In this document: piece after piece, positions 1 through 4,340 of the stretch
Position numbering within the stretch: the stretch's first letter is position 1
Layout of the letters: every line of letters begins with the position of its first letter
From: an uncultured Eubacterium sp.
Lineage (GTDB): Bacteria > Bacillota > Clostridia > Lachnospirales > Lachnospiraceae
Direction of reading: 5' to 3'
Assembly: GCA_910584795.1 (NCBI GenBank)
Contig: CAJUBZ010000036.1
Coordinates: forward strand, 1-6,979
Length of the DNA stretch: 6,979 nt
Position numbers and translations under genes: made by a program
Notes under the pieces: generated by a model
What the model saw: only the letters and a program-made list of their open reading frames with translations
What the model was told of the DNA's origin: nothing
Database searches by the model: none

Positions 1-60
1 TTTAAACTGCAGTGGAATTTACTTCTGCACTGGAATTTAAAATTTCAAGTCAGCGGTTGA
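1..60 (+). other. possible 3' tail of an upstream reading frame, unidentified
   Basis: Frame 1 is open from the window edge to a TGA at 58-60 and would encode a 19-residue tail rich in Leu, Trp and Asn, with a repeated L(Q/H)WNL pattern. A terminator follows at about 94-131, consistent with a gene ending just left of or inside this stretch. Frame 3, read from after its TAA at 3-5, is also open well past the terminator, so the coding frame cannot be decided. No family is recognised. This is a weak call based only on an open frame followed by a terminator. Confidence 0.25.
7..39. repeat. imperfect direct repeat, two 15-base copies at an 18-base period
   Basis: CTGCAGTGGAATTTA (7-21) recurs as CTGCACTGGAATTTA (25-39), a 14 of 15 match with an 18-base period, that is six codons. 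If frame 1 is coding, it repeats a LQWNL/LHWNL peptide unit. It could also be part of a mobile-element end or a protein-binding site. The window begins six bases before it, so further copies to the left cannot be excluded. Confidence 0.5.
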
Positions 61-93
61 TGATGCAATCGTACATATCGTGCAGTAATAGAC

Positions 94-131
94 AAAAGGA
101 ACTTTTTCCATGTGGAAGGGGTTCTTTTTTT
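94..131 (+). terminator. Rho-independent terminator of the upstream gene
   Basis: The left arm (94-109, containing AAAAGGAAC and a T-run with CC) pairs with the right arm (about 113-129, GGAAGGGGTTC plus T-run) around a short loop. Several G-U pairs occur, and GAAC (99-102) pairs with GTTC (121-124). Seven T residues (125-131) follow the GTTC arm. It would end transcription entering from the left and insulate the KAP gene, whose own promoter begins a few bases downstream. Confidence 0.75.
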
Positions 132-144
132 GCACATTTGGGAA

Positions 145-173
145 TTGAATAAACTACAGAACGAAGATATAAT
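145..173 (+). promoter_or_regulatory. sigma-A type promoter of the KAP NTPase gene
   Basis: TTGAAT (145-150) and a perfect TATAAT (168-173) are separated by 17 bases, the optimal spacing. Transcription would start near 180, giving a leader of about 55 bases before the ATG at 236. The site sits directly after the upstream terminator, so the KAP gene appears to be the first gene of its own unit. No operator-like repeat is evident around it. Confidence 0.7.
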
Positions 174-235
174 GTAGGCAAGATCACTGAGGTATGAATG
201 TTTGGTTTAATATATTACTGGATAAGGGGAATCAT

Positions 236-1580
236 ATGGACAAAAGATTAGATTTATTAAATCGTGAGGAATTCGTAGAAAATGTTATTAAAATAGTAAA
301 TCAGTTATCACAAAAGAGGATGCTGCTTCGCTATCGAAGGAGGGTGGGGAGTTGGCAAGACTTTCGTGATAGAGGAAATTGAAAAGCAATTAAAAGTACC
401 TCAATTTGAGGAAACGAATGGTGACAAATATTTTGTATTTCACTATAATTGCTGGCAGCATGATTATTACGACGAGCCTGCTGTTGCAATTATATCTGCA
501 ATGCTGGCTTCGATTAGGGAAGACGAGGTTTTGGTCAATGGGGAAGCGGAGAGAATCATAAAGGCAGGATATGAGTTCGTTGGAGAAGAACTTAAAAAGA
601 TAGCAGGCTTATATATAGAAAATAAGATAGGGATCAATTTAATCAGTTGGGCAGAAGACATAAAAAATAATAAGGAGATAAATCAAAAAGCAGAGAATGA
701 GTTTGATGAAATGTTCAATTTTAGCCAGACGATTGAAAAAGTCAGGAAAAAACTGCAGGAAATAGCAGAAGAAAGAACAATCGTATTATTTGTGGATGAA
801 TTGGATAGATGTATTCCGCAGTATGCGATTAAGGTGCTTGAAAGGCTGCATCATATCTTTTACGGATTAGATAATGTGGTAGTGGTCATGGCAATAGATA
901 GAAAGCAGTTAGAACATTCCGTGGAGGAAATGTTTGGAGTAAGAAAAGATGAATCCTCAATAGATATAGAAAAGTATTTAAAGAAATTTATAGATTTTTC
1001 AATGGTTTTGGATAATGGAGTACTTAACGAATCTTATCGAGAAAAATATAAGGTATATTTTGATAAATTTATGGTTGAACAAGAAAGTGATATAGAGGAG
1101 ATAACAAATATTTTGTCGAAACTGTTTCCTACTATTGGTATAAGGGAACAAGAAAAACTAATGGAAAAGACAAATATGGTACATTCTCTTGTGTGTAATG
1201 AAAAGATGGATGTTTCTGTTTTGGTTTTTGAAGTTATGTATGAGATATTAAAATTATGGAAATTTGGGGATTTACAATATATTGCAACAATAAATGATTC
1301 ACATTATATTAATCTTGAGCAACAAATTGGGAAATTTAAGATAGATATATTGAAGGCTTTTGGAGAGAAAGCCTATAGCAAGGTTAGAGCAGGTTATGCT
1401 CATGAGAATATAATAGAAATTGCAAATAGTAATATATATGGGAGAGTGTTCTGGTATTTTGCCAATATATTTTATACTCAGAAAATTCCCTATGCAAACA
1501 TAAGTTATATTAGAGAACAGATAGAAAAGAAATTGGAAGTAGCAAAGAAATACTGTGAGTTTTGTGAGATGGTTAGGTAA
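236..1580 (+). pseudogene. KAP-family P-loop NTPase, reading frame broken before Walker A
   Basis: KAP NTPases (STAND-related P-loop ATPases) couple ATP hydrolysis to membrane- or complex-associated signalling. Some prokaryotic members act in phage exclusion, such as PifA of plasmid F. The start is ATG 236, with AAGGGGA (224-230) five bases upstream; the in-frame ATG at 194 lacks a comparable site. Codons 1-27 (236-316, ending LSQK) are in frame 2. The sequence continues in frame 3 from GGA at 318 as GCCFAIEGGWGVGKT. Rejoining them gives 447 residues, with Walker A GGWGVGKT at 35-42, a FHYNCWQHD segment typical of the family, and Walker B IVLFVDELDR near 182-191 followed by YAIKVLERLHHIF. The GTG at 366 would give a protein lacking Walker A, so it is not a credible start. 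No transmembrane segment is visible, so the protein looks cytosolic. The cause may be a one-base insertion, a two-base deletion, a sequencing error or +1 recoding. Family assignment is firm; loss of function is inferred. Confidence 0.85.
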
Positions 1581-1693
1581 AGTAGGGAGAGTGTAAAGCT
1601 GGGAGGATTGAAAATTTTATGTAGGTATTCTTAAGATGCTATAATTTTATGGAAACAACTTTGAAATGGTGTGTATACAGATTGTCAATGATT

Positions 1694-1702
1694 TGTTATA
1701 AT
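1694..1702 (+). promoter_or_regulatory. extended -10 promoter for the DUF3990 operon
   Basis: TGTTATAAT is a perfect extended -10 element (TGn plus TATAAT at 1697-1702). The -35 position 17 bases upstream (1674-1679, TATACA) is only a partial match, as is usual for extended -10 promoters. TTGTCA at 1682-1687 resembles a -35 box but lies just 9 bases away, too close to pair with this -10. Transcription would start near 1709, about 33 bases before the ATG at 1742. The spacer is where the Xre protein encoded third in the operon might bind, but I see no clear palindrome. Confidence 0.65.
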
Positions 1703-1741
1703 TATTAAAAACGGATATATGAATATAGCAGGGGAATGCAA

Positions 1742-2281
1742 ATGATAAAGAAATTGTATCATGGTACAAAAATATATTTTGACGAGCCTGATCTAAAAAA
1801 AGCTAAAAACCGTAAGGACTTTGGAAAAGGTTTCTATTTGACTTCAAACTATGATCAGGCAATGAGGTGGGCAATAAAAAAACTGCCTAACAATGATAAG
1901 AACTGCACTGCGTATGTGTATGAATACGAATTTGATACAGACAATGCCAAAGAATTGCATGTACTGGAATTGCTTGAGTATAATAAAGAATGGCTGGATT
2001 TCATAACTCCAAACAGACATGAAGGTGAAAAGGAAATAGTATATGACTTAATTTATGATAGAATGGCTGACAGCACAGGGGATGAACTGGTAGCAAATAT
2101 AGAATCTTATTGGCATAAAGAGAAGTCGGCGGAAGAAGTTTTGAAAGCGATTAAGTTCAGAAATGGAGAATTTGACCAGTATTGTTTTAAAACACTGAAA
2201 GCATTGAATTGTTTAAAAAGATTGTGCTACATAGAATTATACAAGTTAGACAAAAGCCCCAAAATAATTGGAAGGCATTAA
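1742..2281 (+). CDS. DUF3990 protein, ADP-ribosyltransferase-like putative toxin
   Basis: This 179-residue protein matches the DUF3990 pattern throughout: LYHGT at residues 5-9, KDFGKGFYLT at 25-34 followed by a QAMRWA helix, a VYEYEFDTD strand, YDLIYDRMADS in the middle and QYCFKTLKALNCL near the end. DUF3990 is regarded as a divergent ADP-ribosyltransferase-fold family and is commonly found in toxin-antitoxin or phage-linked settings. By analogy with ART-fold toxins it may modify a cellular target or consume NAD+; no substrate can be read from sequence. It has no signal peptide or membrane segment, so it should be cytosolic. ATG 1742 is chosen because AGGGG (1730-1734) lies seven bases before it; the alternative ATG at 1736 would sit one base from that site. 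The next gene's ribosome binding site overlaps this stop codon, implying coupled translation. Length and motifs look intact. Confidence 0.85.
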   Translation: MIKKLYHGTKIYFDEPDLKKAKNRKDFGKGFYLTSNYDQAMRWAIKKLPNNDKNCTAYVYEYEFDTDNAKELHVLELLEYNKEWLDFITPNRHEGEKEIVYDLIYDRMADSTGDELVANIESYWHKEKSAEEVLKAIKFRNGEFDQYCFKTLKALNCLKRLCYIELYKLDKSPKIIGRH

Positions 2282-2294
2282 GGAGGTGAACGGT

Positions 2295-2849
2295 ATGAAT
2301 AAATACAGAGAAGAAAGAATCAATATGATTATTGCTATGATAATGACAATAGCAGATATTTCTGAGGAACAAGCATCTGAATTATTGAAATCGACAATAA
2401 CATATCAGAATATAATTGATGGGGAAGAGTGTACCTTATATGAAAGTTATTCTGCAAATTTGGAAGATGTTGTAGAAGAACTGCAGGAAAGTAATCATTG
2501 TGATTTGGTTAAGGCTATTACAGAAGAAGCAGTGACAAATTTGAATAAGAGGATGCTGAATGAAGGGATAAAGAGTGCCAAGCAACTTAAGGAAGCTACG
2601 AATGCCAGACAAGCCATAGTAGCTGTTATACCATATGAGAAGATATCTGATCGGGAGAGGATTTCATCTAAAAATCTTTTGGCGGGCAGTGTACACAGAA
2701 GGAAGCCAGCGAAGACAAACATTAAAGTAGCGGCATGTAAGGCAGGGACATCGTTGAGAAACCAGAATAAAGCAGGGAGGGTGGCCTGTAAAGCAAATAA
2801 GAATACTGCCAGATATAATAAAGGCGGTTCAGGCTGGAAGGTCAGATAG
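2295..2849 (+). CDS. unrecognised 184-residue protein with basic tail, possible antitoxin partner of DUF3990
   Basis: I do not recognise a family with confidence. The start at ATG 2295 is set by a near-perfect ribosome binding site, AAGGAGGTGA (2280-2289), which overlaps the DUF3990 stop; an upstream in-frame ATG at 2268 lies before that site. The first ~70 residues look helical and acidic, with an A..LL.S.TY..I.DGE..LYES pattern that vaguely recalls small helical proteins encoded beside DUF3990/DUF3791 genes. Residues ~95-120 are mixed. The last ~60 residues are strikingly rich in Lys, Arg, Ala, Asn and Gly, with a repeated ACKA motif and almost no acidic residues, suggesting nucleic-acid contact or a degenerated C-terminus. 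Tight coupling to the upstream toxin-like gene and the 7-base gap to a HigA-type gene suggest an antitoxin or accessory role. This is inferred from position only. Confidence 0.7.
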   Translation: MNKYREERINMIIAMIMTIADISEEQASELLKSTITYQNIIDGEECTLYESYSANLEDVVEELQESNHCDLVKAITEEAVTNLNKRMLNEGIKSAKQLKEATNARQAIVAVIPYEKISDRERISSKNLLAGSVHRRKPAKTNIKVAACKAGTSLRNQNKAGRVACKANKNTARYNKGGSGWKVR

Positions 2850-2856
2850 AAGAAGC

Positions 2857-3147
2857 ATGTTTATTGAAGTTCCCCAAATGAGCGAAATATTATTAGAAGA
2901 ATTCATGATACCACTTGGGCTGTCTGCCTATCATTTGGCGAAGGAGATTCATGTGCCTGTATCAAGAATTCAGGATATTTTACATGACAGAAGGAAAATA
3001 ACGGCAGATACGTCAATCAGGCTTGCAAAATTCTTTGGTGTATCTGATAGGTATTTCCTGGATATACAGAATGATATAGACATAAGAAAGACAAAAATAA
3101 TGTTATCGGAAGAGATTAAAAGTATTTCCACATGCCAGTATGTTTAG
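2857..3147 (+). CDS. higA: HigA-family Xre antitoxin/transcriptional repressor, orphan of HigB
   Basis: The 96-residue protein carries the HigA signature in order: SEILLEEFMIPLGLSAYHLAKEI (about residues 9-31, interrupted here only for description), then the helix-turn-helix VPVSRIQDIL with HDRRKITADTSIRLAKFFGVS, and the family's closing RYFLDIQNDIDI. HigA proteins neutralise the HigB mRNA interferase and repress their own operon by binding an operator. Length is normal for the family. No HigB-like gene (about 90-100 residues) lies on either side, so it may serve the DUF3990 protein instead, as Xre antitoxins do with ART-fold RES toxins. The ribosome binding site is weak: GGAAGG at 2836-2841 is far upstream and only GAAGAAG is close, so translation may depend on coupling to the preceding gene 7 bases away. 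Family call is firm; partner choice is inference. Confidence 0.88.
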   Translation: MFIEVPQMSEILLEEFMIPLGLSAYHLAKEIHVPVSRIQDILHDRRKITADTSIRLAKFFGVSDRYFLDIQNDIDIRKTKIMLSEEIKSISTCQYV

Positions 3148-3259
3148 AGCGGATAGTATAAGATATGCAGTAAAGACAAAAAGGACTTCTCATAATGGCA
3201 GTAGCCCATAAGGAAACATTACAAAACTTATGACTTACGCCAGGTAAACGGAAAAATAG

Positions 3260-3303
3260 AAAATGCTATGCAAAAGGTTCACTGATTGCATAGCATTTTT
3301 TAT
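3260..3303 (+). terminator. strong Rho-independent terminator of the DUF3990-HigA operon
   Basis: AAAATGCTATGCA (3260-3272) and TGCATAGCATTTT (3287-3299) form a perfect 13-bp stem around a 14-base loop, followed by further T residues. It lies about 110 bases after the HigA stop and closes the transcription unit that begins near 1709. The A-rich bases left of the stem (3251-3263) would give a T-rich tail on the opposite strand, so it may work in both directions. Confidence 0.92.
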
Positions 3304-3333
3304 TTTGGTAAGATATTAACTTTCGATTTTTCA

Positions 3334-3475
3334 GCGTTCCAACGGAACGCGCAGCCATTGCCAGCGGCAATGATCTTAGGGGTTTGGGGACATATCACCA
3401 ACAAGCAACAGGCAGGAATTACGTGAACGAAATTTCTGCCTGGTAGGCATCTTTTACGTAAAGATGCATTGCTTG
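3334..3475. other. structured element: two hairpins plus a three-way junction (candidate ncRNA or mobile-element site)
   Basis: Four local perfect or near-perfect hairpins are packed into 142 bases. GCGTTCC/GGAACGC (3334-3340 with 3344-3350) and CATTGCC/GGCAATG (3356-3362 with 3366-3372) each have a 3-base loop. GGCAGGAATT/AATTTCTGCC (3411-3420 with 3431-3440) forms a 10-bp stem with one G-T pair, and GCATCTTT/AAAGATGC (3447-3454 with 3460-3467) has a 5-base loop. The last two are enclosed by a 7-bp outer pairing, CAAGCAA (3402-3408) with TTGCTTG (3469-3475), making a three-way junction. A G-rich segment (3379-3389) links the two halves. The strand cannot be fixed because the arms are symmetrical; no clear promoter was found for either. 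Candidates are a regulatory or mobile-element RNA, a transfer origin or a dispersed repeat. The structure is seen; the role is unknown. Confidence 0.65.
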
Positions 3476-3524
3476 CCAGTAGTTTTAAGAGTCTTTGGCA
3501 GAGAATCTGTTTACAGTTGCCGCA

Positions 3525-3553
3525 TTGAGAAACCTTTGATAACTGCCTATAAT
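3525..3553 (+). promoter_or_regulatory. upstream promoter P1 of the ABC transporter operon
   Basis: TTGAGA (3525-3530) and a perfect TATAAT (3548-3553) are 17 bases apart. Transcription would begin near 3560, giving a leader of about 117 bases before ATG 3677. This sigma-A type promoter would be expected to give basal expression, separate from the regulated promoter downstream. It lies about 50 bases after the hairpin cluster. Confidence 0.7.
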
Positions 3554-3592
3554 AAAATCATTATTTTGAGCTACTATAACAGAGAAATGAAT

Positions 3593-3650
3593 GAAAAAAA
3601 TAAATTTTTTTGCTCGTTGTAACATTTCGCGGACATTTGCATGTTATACT
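3593..3650 (+). promoter_or_regulatory. downstream promoter P2 with 11-bp-period direct repeat, likely response-regulator target
   Basis: TGTTATACT (3642-3650) is an extended -10 element. No sigma-A -35 box stands at the correct distance; instead ACATTT occurs at 3622-3627 and again at 3633-3638, an exact 11-base period, with the first copy centred on the -35 position. OmpR/PhoB-family regulators bind tandem half-sites at this period and activate promoters with poor -35 boxes. An A7-TAAA-T7 tract (3594-3611) lies where an UP element would contact the polymerase alpha subunits. A TAACAT/ATGTTA inverted pair (3620-3625, 3641-3646) overlaps the same area and is an alternative reading. Start of transcription would be near 3657, about 20 bases before ATG 3677. 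Confidence 0.55.
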
Positions 3651-3676
3651 ATCTGAAAAAGATAAGGGGGATTGAT

Positions 3677-4339
3677 ATGGCAGCAGTAAAGACAGTATCT
3701 TTAACAAAAGAATATTCTAATGGAGAACACTATTTAAGAGCAGTTGATGATATATCTTTCACAGTTGAAGAAAATGAATTTGTAGCTATTATGGGAAGTT
3801 CAGGTTGCGGAAAGACCACGTTGCTCAATTTACTAGGTGGTTTGGAAAATCCCACACACGGATGTGTCTATATCAATGATGTAGATATTACACAGTTATC
3901 TATGGAGGAAAGGAGTTCCTTCAGAAGATGGCATATTGGGTTTATTTTTCAAAATTTTAATTTAATCCCAGAGATGAATGTATTTGAAAATATAGTTTTA
4001 CCTGCCAAACTTATGGAAAGAAATATCAGTAAAAAAGAAGTAATGCGGATAGCTGAAGAACTGGAAATTGAGGAAAAACTATTACAAAATCCTATGACTT
4101 TATCTGGTGGACAACAGCAGCGGGTCGCAATCGCCAGAGCTATTTATACACATCCTACCATACTTTTGGGAGACGAGTTGACAGGAAATTTAGATTCTAC
4201 AACCAGTATATCCGTTATGAAATTTTTGAAAAAGATGTGTAAAAAATATAGCCAGACAATGATTATCGTTACACATGATGAAAGAATAGCAGCTATGGCA
4301 GATCGGATTATTCAGATGAAAGATGGGAGGGTTGTATAG
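3677..4339 (+). CDS. ABC transporter ATP-binding protein, MacB/BceA-type
   Basis: This 220-residue cytosolic ATPase would power the FtsX-type permease encoded next. Visible motifs in order: Walker A GSSGCGKTT (40-48), Q-loop FIFQN with Gln92, signature LSGGQQQRVAIARA (142-155), Walker B TILLGDE (161-167) with catalytic Glu167, D-loop GNLDS (170-174) and H-loop His200 in IIVTHDE. Length and the SGGQQQ/GNLDS signatures are typical of the MacB/LolD/BceA class, which handles peptides, lipoproteins and cell-wall antibiotics. The start is ATG 3677 because AAGGGGG (3664-3670) lies six bases before it; the in-frame ATG 3641 falls inside the P2 -10 region and lacks a ribosome binding site. One oddity is Leu168 (TTG 4178-4180) where this class nearly always has Pro (DEPTGNLD). 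The permease start follows one base after the stop. Confidence 0.93.
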   Translation: MAAVKTVSLTKEYSNGEHYLRAVDDISFTVEENEFVAIMGSSGCGKTTLLNLLGGLENPTHGCVYINDVDITQLSMEERSSFRRWHIGFIFQNFNLIPEMNVFENIVLPAKLMERNISKKEVMRIAEELEIEEKLLQNPMTLSGGQQQRVAIARAIYTHPTILLGDELTGNLDSTTSISVMKFLKKMCKKYSQTMIIVTHDERIAAMADRIIQMKDGRVV

Positions 4340-4340
4340 G

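Larger units (their letters stand above)
3148..3676. other. 529-base non-coding interval with terminator, hairpin cluster and promoters
   Basis: No credible gene lies between the HigA stop and the ABC ATPase start. Bases 3148-3259 show no recognisable feature; a 12-codon ATG frame at 3195 has no ribosome binding site. A strong terminator occupies 3260-3303, a dense block of inverted repeats 3334-3475, and two promoters 3525-3553 and about 3617-3650. A smaller inverted arrangement (GGCA 3497-3500, CTGT 3507-3510, ACAG 3513-3516, TGCC 3518-3521) follows the hairpin block and is too weak to name. The interval separates two functionally unrelated units and may mark an insertion boundary. Confidence 0.7.

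Noticed and set aside
194..382. Independent 62-residue protein
   Set aside because: Its first half is the true KAP N-terminus (from 236) and its second half is an out-of-frame reading of the Walker A region.
366..1580. KAP NTPase starting at GTG 366 as a complete 404-residue gene
   Set aside because: It lacks Walker A, has no ribosome binding site, and the same frame upstream (318-365) encodes a perfect family-typical Walker A.
1682..1702. TTGTCA as the -35 partner of TATAAT in the DUF3990 promoter
   Set aside because: The spacing is only 9 bases; the extended -10 alone explains the promoter better.
2187..2372. Reverse-strand reading frames under the DUF3990, middle, permease and KAP genes
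   Set aside because: They lack ribosome binding sites and family resemblance and lie wholly opposite well-supported forward genes.
3195..3233. Short ATG frame of 12 codons after HigA
   Set aside because: No ribosome binding site, very short, no recognisable peptide, and it precedes the operon terminator without spacing typical of a gene.
3334..3475. CRISPR array or riboswitch controlling the ABC operon
   Set aside because: The repeats are inverted and all different, not regularly spaced direct repeats; no known riboswitch consensus is recognised, and promoter P1 lies downstream of it, so it is not in the P1 leader.
3594..3611. A7/T7 tract as a terminator between P1 and the ABC ATPase gene
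   Set aside because: The stem would be only A-T pairs with no GC clamp, too weak to terminate; an UP-element-like role for P2 fits its position better.
3641..3676. ABC ATPase start at ATG 3641 adding 12 residues
   Set aside because: The ATG lies inside the extended -10 element and has no ribosome binding site, whereas ATG 3677 has AAGGGGG at good spacing.
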